Under the pieces are notes generated by a model. That model had not been told where the DNA came from. It saw only the letters and a program-made list of their open reading frames with translations, and did not search any database. Positions 1 through 7,287 of a DNA stretch of 13,654 nt are shown here, piece by piece (within the stretch, counting starts at the first letter, position 1; each line of letters opens with the position of its first letter). This DNA is from JBFJVZ01 sp041623895. Lineage in GTDB: Bacteria; Planctomycetota; Planctomycetia; Pirellulales; Pirellulaceae. Location of the stretch: contig JBFJVZ010000191.1 of the NCBI GenBank assembly GCA_041623895.1, positions 1 to 13,654 of the forward strand. The letters run 5' to 3'. The position numbers and the translations under genes are program-made.

Positions 1-44
1 AGCCGCCAAATCGCCGCGGGGAACGTACTTCTGCGGGTCGTTTT

Positions 45-152
45 CCTGGGGTTACACCAACTTCGCTGTCGCTCGTTGATTCACCCCAGGCTAGATGCTT
101 TCGCTGCTCCGCAGCTTATTGGATGCGAACCTGTTCTTTGGGCTGCGGCCCA
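45..152. repeat. Gene-free left edge with three tandem hairpins, probable dispersed intergenic repeat
   Basis: No plausible gene lies in 1-287. Three inverted repeats follow one another. An 8-bp perfect stem CCTGGGGT (45-52) / ACCCCAGG (83-90) encloses 30 nt. A short stem GCTGC (103-107) / GCAGC (111-115) has a 3-nt loop. A third stem TGGGC (139-143) / GCCCA (148-152) has the loop TGCG. From memory, similar CCCAGG-flanked intergenic sequence recurs in Rhodopirellula-type genomes, but only one copy is in this window, so repeat status is inferred. It lies downstream of the stop at 288. None of the stems carries a clear T-run, so it is not called as an intrinsic terminator. Confidence 0.45.
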
Positions 153-287
153 GGCTTTACGCAGCCACCGCTATTTTATTTCATGAATGTTGAGCAGCAG
201 TTCCTAAACTAAGGCGGACACTCTCGTAAGGCCACGGGCGGTGCGCTTGGCCCTCACGTGTCGCGGCTCAGTCAATCAACAGACCGC

Positions 288-2087
288 TTAGCGAGGCAGG
301 CTGGGTTTCGATGGCGGGCTTGCCACGCGTGGAATTTGTTTCGCAGCCTCGAGAAAGTTGTCGATCTCCGCCGTTTCTTTCAAGCGATCGAATTCGCTTG
401 CCATGGCCAAGGCGAGTTTCTTTTCCTTCAAATCGCGAATCAACTCATCCTTGACAGCCGCCAACTCTTTAACCACGGGTTCGGTGAATCCCTGACAGCG
501 GAGAATGATGTACTTGTCACCGGCTGCAATGATGCCACTCATTTCGCCCGGTTGTAGTGCAAAGGCTTCCCGTTCGATGGCAGGTTGCCCGCCAAACTTT
601 CGAATCGGCGGCACCTTACCCATGTTGCTGGCCGAAACCGGTTCGATGCTGTAGTCTTGGGCAAGCTGACTAAAGAATCTCTCGGTCGGATTATCTCGCG
701 CCATCTTCCAAATCTTTTGGGCAGCTTTCTGATCCGACAACACAATCGCCAAGACTTCAACGCGTGGACCAAAGGCGGACTCAAATCCCTGCTGTAAGTC
801 TTCCTCCGTTACGGTCACGCTGTTCTCGGCCAATTTCTTCAGCGCCACGCTGGGCCATACAGAATCACTGACATAAATTTCTTGTGTCGTGTTGCCATCA
901 AGTTTTACGTATTCCATCCAGGCGTCCAAATCCGGTGAGCCATCGCCGCGAACGTATCCGTAGCTGACTGCCGCACGCGCGACTTCCGCATTGATATCCG
1001 CCTCTGTCACCTGCAACTTTGCTTTGGCAAGCGCCTGAGTCAACAGCTTGCGATTAATCTCACCCTGCAAGACGTCGTTGCCATGCCGTTTGACACATTC
1101 AGCTGCCACGGTAGCGACGGTTAGTTGCTGTCCGTTGACAGTGGCGGCGACGCCCGGGAACTGCTGGATCAGTTCAGCGTCACCCAGCACAGTCTGGACC
1201 TTCGATTGCCGCTGCAGCTGAGCGAACAACTGGCCTGCGGCGCCGCGCATTTTTTCATCTCGAATACGATCGAGAATTTGTTCTTTGATGCTGGGCAGAG
1301 CCTGGGGCAGCGGTGACGATGCTGGAATACGACGAACAGCTTGCAGAATGATCCACTGATCTCCCAGTTGCAAAACCGGCGAGACCTGGTTGTCCTTGAG
1401 AGCAAATGCAGCTTCCTCCAATCGAGAATCGCCGCTGTAACGTCGAATCGGCGGGATCAAGCCGCCCACACTCGCGCTCGCCTCATCCTCGCTGGATTGC
1501 TTGGCAAGTTTGGCGAAATCACCGGGGTTGGCACTCACCTGCTGCTGCAACGTATCGGCCTTCTCGCGCTTGCTGACCATGATCATGCGGCATTTGACGG
1601 CTTCGCCAAACTGCGAGATGAAAGCCCGATCGAATTCTTGTTGTGTGGGTTCGACTTGATCAGCGACCAGTTTTCGCAGCGCCAGCATCGGCCACACGAT
1701 CTCGCGGCTGTACTGATCCGGTGCGATGTCACGTTCGTCTTGCAATAAGGTCAAGTAGCTTTCGACGGTCAGTCCGAACTTGTTGGCCAAACGGTGGATT
1801 TCCTCGCGAACCTGTGCCTCGGTTACCTCGATCCCCTGCTTCTGACATTCTTGAAGTATCAGGTAGCGATTAACCATGTTGTCCAGCACATCGGCCCCAT
1901 ACCTTGCCAGGCACGCATCCGAGAGCGTTTTGTGGGTGATTGGGTCGGCATTCACCACTGCCACGACGCTGCTGGCTTTTTGCTGCGCCGGCGCCGCAGG
2001 ACATAACACGACGGAGATCACTGACAGCAGCGAAAACCGCAGCAGAGCAATCATCCAGGGACGCATGCGGGCGGGCTTTAAAGGCAT
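288..2087 (-). CDS. Secreted double-parvulin peptidyl-prolyl isomerase (SurA/PrsA-like foldase)
   Basis: The predicted product has 599 residues and is exported. It has an Arg/Lys-rich N-terminus, a hydrophobic segment at about residues 12-30 and probable cleavage after APA near residue 34. The mature protein is two copies of one module. Each has a SurA-like helical part (about 40-150 and 315-435) followed by a parvulin-type rotamase domain (about 160-255 and 440-535). Signatures match between copies: VNADPIT / VNGQQLT, VWPMLALRKL / VWPSVALKKL, and IPPIRRYSG / VPPIRKFGG followed by EEAAFAL / EREAFAL and WIIL / YIIL. Family members isomerise peptidyl-prolyl bonds and chaperone proteins outside the cytoplasm. 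The ATG at 2087 is chosen over a start 43 codons upstream because AAAGGAGT (2095-2102) sits 7-8 nt before it and the signal peptide then starts correctly. The gene is divergent from csrA. Family assignment is firm; substrates are unknown. Confidence 0.88.
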   Translation of the reverse strand: MPLKPARMRPWMIALLRFSLLSVISVVLCPAAPAQQKASSVVAVVNADPITHKTLSDACLARYGADVLDNMVNRYLILQECQKQGIEVTEAQVREEIHRLANKFGLTVESYLTLLQDERDIAPDQYSREIVWPMLALRKLVADQVEPTQQEFDRAFISQFGEAVKCRMIMVSKREKADTLQQQVSANPGDFAKLAKQSSEDEASASVGGLIPPIRRYSGDSRLEEAAFALKDNQVSPVLQLGDQWIILQAVRRIPASSPLPQALPSIKEQILDRIRDEKMRGAAGQLFAQLQRQSKVQTVLGDAELIQQFPGVAATVNGQQLTVATVAAECVKRHGNDVLQGEINRKLLTQALAKAKLQVTEADINAEVARAAVSYGYVRGDGSPDLDAWMEYVKLDGNTTQEIYVSDSVWPSVALKKLAENSVTVTEEDLQQGFESAFGPRVEVLAIVLSDQKAAQKIWKMARDNPTERFFSQLAQDYSIEPVSASNMGKVPPIRKFGGQPAIEREAFALQPGEMSGIIAAGDKYIILRCQGFTEPVVKELAAVKDELIRDLKEKKLALAMASEFDRLKETAEIDNFLEAAKQIPRVASPPSKPSLPR

Positions 2088-2481
2088 CACGGTCACTCCT
2101 TTGAACCGGGCTTGGATCGAAATAGCCCATTCACGTTGCGTTAGCAAAGCGCGAAAAAACGCGGGCCGAATGGAACGGTAGAAAATGTAGATCTTTGACT
2201 CAAGGTTAATCGTCAAATGGTCGACACGTGTTATTGAGTTTCACGCAAATGTTCCACAAACCCGTTGCAAAGCTTTGTAATTTATTCAGCCCGCAGACTG
2301 TCCCGGCTGAGAGTTCCGAATGATCAAGAAGCCGCAAACCGTGCTCCATAAATGGTTTATGCCACCACGGCGAATTCGCTGGCAGTTGTTTGGCACGCCT
2401 CGTGCTTTAAGCTTCCATCGCACAACGCGGCCAGCCGGTCGCACGCTTCTCGACTTCTTCTTTAGAGCAAAGGAAACTGCC
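2088..2481. other. Divergent intergenic region between the PPIase gene and csrA
   Basis: This 394-bp gap must hold the promoters of two divergently read genes. I see no gene in it. Frames that extend both neighbours upstream into it (to 2216 and back to 2320) lack ribosome binding sites and family-like sequence. A 10-bp palindrome CAAAGCTTTG lies at 2268-2277 next to an AT-rich stretch (2278-2286). Minus-strand hexamers TTGAGT and TACCGT are 17 nt apart, but the second matches only 3 of 6 consensus positions. No promoter is therefore called with confidence. Confidence 0.4.
2095..2102 (-). promoter_or_regulatory. Ribosome binding site that fixes the PPIase start at 2087
   Basis: On the minus strand AAAGGAGT ends 7 nt before the ATG at 2087-2085. 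It is a strong Shine-Dalgarno match and decides against the longer reading frame that could open at 2216, which has no comparable site and would put 43 extra residues before the signal peptide. Confidence 0.7.
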
Positions 2482-2500
2482 ATGCTGGTACTGACACGGA
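2470..2500 (+). promoter_or_regulatory. csrA ribosome binding site and possible CsrA self-binding GGA pair
   Basis: The csrA start is preceded by AAAGGAAA (SD core near 2471-2474, 7 nt before the ATG). The GGA in this SD (2472-2474) and a second GGA inside codons 6-7 (2498-2500) are 26 nt apart and bracket the start codon. CsrA dimers in other bacteria bind paired GGA motifs of this kind and block ribosome access, often on their own mRNA. The motifs are seen. Autoregulation is inferred, because GGA is a very common trinucleotide. Confidence 0.35.
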
Positions 2501-2850
2501 AAATTGGTGAACAGATTCTGATCGGTGACGACATCAAAGTCACACTGCTTCGCGTGCGGGGCAATACGGTTCGGATTGGAATCGAAGCTCCTCCCGAAGT
2601 TCGTATCATTCGTGGCGAATTGGGGCCCAAGTCGGAATCGAACGCCGAGGAATTGCCGGGCGGCGGGCCTCAGATATCCCGTCGCGAACAAGCCTTCGCC
2701 CATCAAGCCAAAGACGCAGCTGCACCGGCGGTAGTCAATCGCATCAGCCAAGCGACCGGGCCACAGCTATTCGTTGGCACGGTCAAAAGAAGCGGCGAAA
2801 ATCCTCGATTGAGGCGGGCACCACTGGCCGAGTTTGTCGCCGCAAGCTAA
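2482..2850 (+). CDS. csrA: Carbon storage regulator CsrA with an extended C-terminal tail
   Basis: The product has 122 residues. Residues 1-50 are a clear CsrA/RsmA domain: it opens MLVLTRKIGE, continues IGDDI and VRIGIEAP, and ends RIIRGEL. The RNA-binding residues known from E. coli are present, with Leu4, Arg6 and Arg44 in register. CsrA is a homodimeric RNA-binding protein that recognises GGA in leader RNAs and controls translation and mRNA stability. Usual length is about 60-75 residues, so about 70 residues here are extra. That tail is Ala/Gln/Arg-rich, low in complexity to about residue 95, and ends with a Leu/Arg/Pro/Phe-containing stretch (RRAPLAEFV). I do not recognise a domain in it. 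The ATG at 2482 has an SD and starts with the conserved MLVL, so the 54-codon upstream extension of the frame is not used. No fliW or flagellar gene is visible. The 3' end overlaps the convergent hydrolase gene by 4 bp. Confidence 0.92.
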   Translation: MLVLTRKIGEQILIGDDIKVTLLRVRGNTVRIGIEAPPEVRIIRGELGPKSESNAEELPGGGPQISRREQAFAHQAKDAAAPAVVNRISQATGPQLFVGTVKRSGENPRLRRAPLAEFVAAS

Positions 2851-4916
2851 CGCTCCACAACGACGGGCGCGAAGTGCGCGTCTGATTCGGTTTCTTCGCC
2901 TTCGCCGTCCAGCCGGGCGACACGATCTCGCGAATCGATTTCTCGGAGATGTTCAAGCAATATTCTTCGGACCTCGAAGATGGCTTCCCCAGTCATGTGG
3001 ATGACCGTGTGTTCGGCGTCGACGATCGATTCGCTGACCGCGTCATCCACTCGCGCGCTTTCCACGGTCACAACGCCGTCACCGACGCCAACTTTACGCT
3101 GCAGAAATGATGGATCCTCAAGAACGCCAATGATGTTGTGATACTTGACGTCCGGTGATCGCTGAGCCCGCATCATGACGGGAAATATCGGTGACTCGGG
3201 CGCCAGGGAATCGATTGCATTGGCCACGGTCAACAGCTGTGTGTCTTTGAATAATCGTGGGTTCTGCCGCACCAAGGCGTTTCCCGTGGCGACCGTCATT
3301 TGAGGCAATTTGATAAACTTTCTGGCCAGCCAGCGGGTGTAATCGTTTGCAAAATCGCTACCCTTGTGCGGCGTTCCAATCGTGACGACTCGTTTGATCG
3401 ATTGATTCGGCTTGAAGAACAACGCGCTGACCAGTTTTGTCTTGGCCTCTGCTGGACCCTTGATCGTTTCAATCGCTTCAGATTCGTCGCGAACGGGTTC
3501 TCGGCTCACGATCTTCCAAAAATCGTCGCGGCTGTCGATCGTTTGCATGCGGCTGATCAGGCCTCCCATGCTGTGTCCCACCAGTACCGTTTGATCGATC
3601 GGCTTGTGCTGGTGATTGGGATCAAACGTCTCTCGCATCTTATTCAAATCACTGCGCAACTGGGTCGCACTTAGCCAAAATGGCTGACCCGAGGGGAACA
3701 GGTAAAACCAAAACTGATAACGCTCGCGAATCTCCGGAAAGCTCCGCAGGTCGTTGAACATATCCATCCAGGTCAAAGGGCTGGACCAAAGGCCATGGAC
3801 CATCAGCACGGGAATCCGCTTTGGATCATAGGGCTCCAGCATGTAGAGCCCGCGATTCTTGAGCGTGGCTTCCGGGTCAAGCAGGCCTTCGGTGGCCTGG
3901 TTTCGTTTGCGAAAGTCGGGGCTATCCAAAAAGAATGCGAGTGGCGTTGTCAGGTCGGTCTCCAATGGCACCCAATGATTGGCAAGCTGTATTTGGTTGG
4001 CAGTCAGGGGATCAAAGAATTCAAGCACACACTTGGTCGCTTCGCCGGCACGAGCGTTTTCGTTGGGCTTGACGCACCGCATGAGTGCCGTCACCGAATA
4101 ACTCAGACCTGTTGGGTAATAACGTTCGCGCGAGTCGGACGAGTCAGAGGGACGGCGAACGGCAATCAGTGGTACGCCAAGTCCGTAGGTCGTGTGCCGG
4201 TTACGAAGCGTTTCAATCTCATAATCGCTAACAAATTCGTATCTCTCAAACTCGTCGGGATCCCATTGCCCGCGCATTTCTGTCCGTACCACAAACTCGC
4301 GATCGTCGGTTTTGATGCGGTACGTCTGACCGGGCTCAAGCCGATTGTCCTCACACAGCAGCCGCAGTGTGTCCTCAAGTGATTCGTTGTACAAATCACA
4401 GGCACTACGAAATAGCGGGTCGTAGGGGTTCCGCGTGTTTTTTAAATCATCACTGAACAGGTAGTCATAACCATTGGTCAGCGCTATTCCAAAATGATTC
4501 AGGGCACGGCTGGTTTGGCCTTTTTTTTGGGCCTTCTTTGCCTCGACATAGGCAAGCTCGCTGAGCGCGTAAATCAATTCCGCGTCCGGATTGTCACTGA
4601 CCGTTTCCCTCATTTTTTCCATGCACTGATGGCAGTTGCGCTTGTACCTCTCTGCCAGGCCGTAACGCCGCAAGGTGTTCCACGTTCGCTCGCTGACCTC
4701 TGGCCGATGGAACAGTTTCAACGTTCCCGCCAAGGGGTTCGCCGGTAACTTTCGATCCGCCAGGTATCGAGGAGTTGCACAGCCGCTCTGGGAAATCAGA
4801 AAACAAAGCAAAGCGCAGCACAAAACGATCGCACGGCCATACGCATTCGAGCTTTGCGATGAAAGCTTTCCAGGAAAGTGCGGTTGAGGAACTCTGAACA
4901 CCTGCCAAATATGCAA
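2847..4916 (-). CDS. Putative lipoprotein with PGAP1/lipase-like alpha/beta hydrolase domain
   Basis: The product has 689 residues. A hydrophobic segment at about residues 29-44 is followed by QSGC, with Cys46 a possible lipidation site, although Gln at -3 departs from the lipobox consensus. Residues 60-350 contain no domain I can name. The hydrolase domain begins at about 367 with VLMVHGLWSSP (oxyanion-loop HG). It has the nucleophile elbow GHSMGG with Ser449, then VTIGTPHKGSDFAN at about 511-524, which is typical of PGAP1/lipase-like proteins. A likely acid is Asp613 and a likely catalytic His is His636 (AEHTVIH). The class hydrolyses esters or lipids; the substrate cannot be told. The start is TTG at 4916, supported by GGAG 6 nt upstream (8 nt from G to start); no ATG or GTG gives an equally good N-terminus. 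The gene converges on csrA and has a possible promoter at 5004-5033. Confidence 0.8.
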   Translation of the reverse strand: MHIWQVFRVPQPHFPGKLSSQSSNAYGRAIVLCCALLCFLISQSGCATPRYLADRKLPANPLAGTLKLFHRPEVSERTWNTLRRYGLAERYKRNCHQCMEKMRETVSDNPDAELIYALSELAYVEAKKAQKKGQTSRALNHFGIALTNGYDYLFSDDLKNTRNPYDPLFRSACDLYNESLEDTLRLLCEDNRLEPGQTYRIKTDDREFVVRTEMRGQWDPDEFERYEFVSDYEIETLRNRHTTYGLGVPLIAVRRPSDSSDSRERYYPTGLSYSVTALMRCVKPNENARAGEATKCVLEFFDPLTANQIQLANHWVPLETDLTTPLAFFLDSPDFRKRNQATEGLLDPEATLKNRGLYMLEPYDPKRIPVLMVHGLWSSPLTWMDMFNDLRSFPEIRERYQFWFYLFPSGQPFWLSATQLRSDLNKMRETFDPNHQHKPIDQTVLVGHSMGGLISRMQTIDSRDDFWKIVSREPVRDESEAIETIKGPAEAKTKLVSALFFKPNQSIKRVVTIGTPHKGSDFANDYTRWLARKFIKLPQMTVATGNALVRQNPRLFKDTQLLTVANAIDSLAPESPIFPVMMRAQRSPDVKYHNIIGVLEDPSFLQRKVGVGDGVVTVESARVDDAVSESIVDAEHTVIHMTGEAIFEVRRILLEHLREIDSRDRVARLDGEGEETESDAHFAPVVVER

Positions 4917-5003
4917 TTGCTTCTCCGCGCTGTCGGTGAGACGATCGATGATGTCGCCGGCGACGGCACGGTGGGATCACGTGGACTCTGTCGGTAATTG
5001 GGG

Positions 5004-5033
5004 ACGTTAAGAAGCCGAACGAATGGATGTCAA
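5004..5033 (-). promoter_or_regulatory. Possible sigma70-type promoter for the hydrolase gene
   Basis: On the minus strand a perfect -35 hexamer TTGACA (5033-5028) is followed after 18 nt by TAACGT (5009-5004), which keeps only the T-A-T positions of the -10 box. It lies about 90 nt before the TTG start at 4916. The -35 is convincing; the -10 is weak. Confidence 0.35.
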
Positions 5034-5275
5034 TGGATTTTGCCCCAGAACATTGCCCACGGGCTGGACAATGCCTATCGTAACAGCGACGCCAAAACGA
5101 ATGCTTCGTTTCTTGCGCCCGGACGCGCAGCGGGATTCCGGCGTGAAACTCATTCACGCATCGCAAATCAACAACTGCGAATCGGAATCATCGGAACAAC
5201 CCTAGCGATCAACTCGCCACCTTACTGGCTGAGCAGATTGCAACCGTAATTCCGGTTTTCCACCGCACAGGTTTT

Positions 5276-5304
5276 TTGACCAAGCACCCTTTGTGACCTA
5301 TATT
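5276..5304 (+). promoter_or_regulatory. Sigma70-type promoter for the S41 protease gene
   Basis: TTGACC (5276-5281, 5 of 6 to consensus) and TATATT (5299-5304, 5 of 6) are separated by exactly 17 nt. A start site near 5311 would give a leader of about 90 nt before the ATG at 5402. This is the best promoter match noticed in the window, and it faces the right gene. Confidence 0.6.
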
Positions 5305-5401
5305 CCCGTGGCCGCGTGTTGTGAGTGTCTTGAAGCGGCCGCGCTGCGGATGTCTACCTCCCAGGCAACCGTAGCCCTCCCTGACACTCGACGGTGGACG
5401 T

Positions 5402-7102
5402 ATGCGCACGCTTCTGATCACTTGGGCTCGCTTTCGGGCAGCCACGTCGCCGTCAATCAAAGTGTTGATGATGACTCTTGCCTGCGTCATCTCGATGCCC
5501 GCTTTCGCGCAGACGATCAGCGAAGCGGCTCCCATCTCGCTTGATGCACAGTCCGCTCCGCTTGACGCACTGAACGCGGCAATCAACCGAGGTTTGGAAT
5601 TAGAGCGAGAGCGTTCCTGGAGCGATGCGGTCAGGCATTACGACGAGTCGGTCCGTGAGTTTCCCGACAACAAGTCGCTGTATCAGCGTCTGATCATCAG
5701 CAGATTGCATTACGACGTCAATCGCCGCTATCAAGACAGAAGTTTCACACAATCTTTGTCACAGTTGGGAACCGGGCAGGCGCTGGACCTGTACACCGAA
5801 ATATTGATGAACCTGCAGTCGCATTACGTTGATCCGGTCGACTGGTCGCGGGTCTTTCTGCACGGCACAGCCGCGTTGGAAGTAGCATTGACGGAAGAAA
5901 AATTCATGAATCACGTGTTGGCCAATGCTGACCGCGATGCTGTGGAGCAGTTTCGTCAGACCGTTCACCGCCGTGTGAACAATCGCAGCAAGGCCAGCCG
6001 GTTTGATTTGCGTGCCAACGTCGCCTACGTCGCCCAGCTGGCAGCGGCAGAAATCGGACTTTCACCCACCGCCACGGTGCTGGAGTACCTGAGCGGTGCC
6101 GTTTCGACGCTGGATCCCTACACGCGATTGCTTTCGGGAAGCCAGCTGGACGAAATGTTTTCCAGCATCGAGGGAAACTTCGTGGGACTTGGAATTGAAC
6201 TCAAGGCGGAAACGGATTGCCTGCAAATCTTGTCGGTGATTGGCGGTGGACCGGCAGAACAAGCTGGGATTCGTGCCGGTGAGCGAATCACACGCGTAGA
6301 AAACACCCACTGCGCCGCCGCCAATCCCGACTTCGTCGCCGATTTGCTGCGTGGTCCGGAAAACTCATACGTTTCACTCGCGATTGTCGACGTCGAAGGG
6401 AAGGCCCGCGACTTGCGCGTGCAACGGCGTCGAGTCGAAGTGCCCTGTGTCGAGAATATCCATTTGGTCGACACAGATAAAGGAATCGGCTATCTGCGGT
6501 TGACGAACTTTCAAAAAACAACGACCAGGGATGTCGAGCGGGCCTTATGGAATCTGCACCGTCGGGGGATGAGGTCGCTGATTGTGGACGTCCGTGGCAA
6601 TCCCGGCGGTCTACTTTCGGCGGCAGTCGAAGTTGCCGATCGCTTCCTGATTGACGGACGAATCGTCAGCACACGTGGCCGCAATGCTCGTGAAAACTTT
6701 GACTACGTGGCGCATCGTCCCAACACCTGGGAAGTTCCTCTTGCCGTGCTGATTGATCGGGACAGCGCGAGTGCGAGCGAGATTTTTGCCAGCGCCATTG
6801 CGGACAGCGGCCGTGGCCTGATTGTCGGTGAAACGAGTTACGGTAAAGGTAGCGTCCAGGGAATCTTTCGCATGCAAAGTGCAAAGTTTGGACTCTGTTT
6901 GACCACCGCCAAATTCTATTCCCCGACCGGTCGCGCGATCAGCCGCAACGGGGTCCAGCCGCATGTCCCCGTGACAAGTACTTACATTGCGGCCCGCCCG
7001 AATGACCAAGGGCGTCTGACGATGGACCGGGAAGATGCTGCCCTACAAAAAGCGATTGGCGAATTGGTCGCAGATCGAGATCTGATCAGCAGGCGGCCTT
7101 GA
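5402..7102 (+). CDS. Secreted S41 family C-terminal processing protease (CtpA/Prc-type)
   Basis: The product has 566 residues. A signal peptide has a basic N-region, a hydrophobic core at about 21-36 and likely cleavage after AFA (residue 36). Residues 50-115 look like a TPR-type helical pair (RSWSDAVRHYDESVREFPDN). A PDZ domain spans about 250-335 (FVGLGIEL, then GGGPAEQAGIRAGERI). The S41 protease core spans about 355-525. The catalytic set is intact: Ser457 in SASASE, Lys482 in GKGSVQ and Gln486. The Ser-Lys spacing of 25 equals that of E. coli Prc. VDVRGNPGGLL at about 395-405 is the usual S41 strand motif. Such enzymes trim or degrade envelope proteins after PDZ recognition of C-termini. 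The ATG at 5402 has only a weak SD (GGTGGA) but is the only start giving a full signal peptide. A good promoter lies at 5276-5304. The true targets are unknown. Confidence 0.9.
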   Translation: MRTLLITWARFRAATSPSIKVLMMTLACVISMPAFAQTISEAAPISLDAQSAPLDALNAAINRGLELERERSWSDAVRHYDESVREFPDNKSLYQRLIISRLHYDVNRRYQDRSFTQSLSQLGTGQALDLYTEILMNLQSHYVDPVDWSRVFLHGTAALEVALTEEKFMNHVLANADRDAVEQFRQTVHRRVNNRSKASRFDLRANVAYVAQLAAAEIGLSPTATVLEYLSGAVSTLDPYTRLLSGSQLDEMFSSIEGNFVGLGIELKAETDCLQILSVIGGGPAEQAGIRAGERITRVENTHCAAANPDFVADLLRGPENSYVSLAIVDVEGKARDLRVQRRRVEVPCVENIHLVDTDKGIGYLRLTNFQKTTTRDVERALWNLHRRGMRSLIVDVRGNPGGLLSAAVEVADRFLIDGRIVSTRGRNARENFDYVAHRPNTWEVPLAVLIDRDSASASEIFASAIADSGRGLIVGETSYGKGSVQGIFRMQSAKFGLCLTTAKFYSPTGRAISRNGVQPHVPVTSTYIAARPNDQGRLTMDREDAALQKAIGELVADRDLISRRP

Positions 7103-7172
7103 TCGTTCCGGCGTCCCAGGAAAACGTTCTCTCAGACAACGAGAGGGATAGCTTCGGTGTCACCAGGAAAAG

Positions 7173-7193
7173 AAAATGCTGTAGAGCATTTTT
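7173..7193 (+). terminator. Possible weak terminator after the S41 gene
   Basis: AAAATGCT (7173-7180) and AGCATTTT (7185-7192) form an 8-bp stem with a 4-nt loop and run into five Ts (7189-7193). It lies 71 nt after the S41 stop. The stem is AT-rich, and its right half is also the left end of the palindromic element at 7182, so it may reflect the repeat rather than a dedicated terminator. Confidence 0.3.
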
Positions 7194-7287
7194 ATCATTG
7201 ACGTGGGATCATCTGTAGGCCAGGACTTGTCCTGGCAATGAGGCGCCAGGACAAGTCCTGGCCTACGAGATTTCTGAAAATGCTCTA
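7182..7287. repeat. Nested palindromic repeat element (MITE/REP-like)
   Basis: Outer inverted repeats of 11 bp, TAGAGCATTTT (7182-7192) and AAAATGCTCTA (7277-7287), enclose a perfect 22-bp inverted repeat (7215-7236 and 7245-7266) with an 8-nt loop AATGAGGC. Each 22-bp arm itself contains a near-palindrome, CCAGGAC-TT-GTCCTGG, so the DNA or RNA can fold as one long hairpin or as two small ones. Spacing between outer and inner repeats is unequal: 22 nt on the left and 10 nt on the right. There is no coding capacity, and no target-site duplication is visible at the ends. This structure fits a small non-autonomous mobile element or a REP sequence mobilised by a Y1-type transposase, but none is encoded here. 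Confidence 0.7.

Larger units (their letters stand above)
4917..5401. other. 485-bp divergent intergenic region
   Basis: No gene is called here. Short open frames exist on both strands, but they have no ribosome binding sites, no recognisable protein sequence and no agreement with each other. The region holds two candidate divergent promoters, listed separately. A GC-rich stretch near 5307-5350 in the presumed leader of the S41 gene, including GCGGCCGC, could fold locally. Confidence 0.55.

Noticed and set aside
2088..2216. 43-residue N-terminal extension of the PPIase
   Set aside because: A strong SD at 2095-2102 and a signal peptide place the start at 2087; the extension has neither.
2320..2481. 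54-residue N-terminal extension of CsrA
   Set aside because: CsrA begins with the conserved MLVLTRK at 2482, preceded by an SD; the upstream residues do not resemble the family.
3795..4382. 195-residue plus-strand frame inside the hydrolase gene
   Set aside because: It is the antisense of a well-supported gene, without SD or recognisable sequence.
4594..5166. 190-residue minus-strand frame spanning the start of the hydrolase gene
   Set aside because: It is out of frame with the hydrolase gene, of low-complexity Arg/His/Ser composition, and has no family motif; treated as a shadow.
4998..5249. 83-residue plus-strand frame in the divergent intergenic region
   Set aside because: No SD and no motif, and it competes with overlapping frames of equal quality.
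7129..7145. CTCTC / GAGAG hairpin after the S41 gene
   Set aside because: Short stem with a 7-nt loop and no T-run; not enough to call a terminator.
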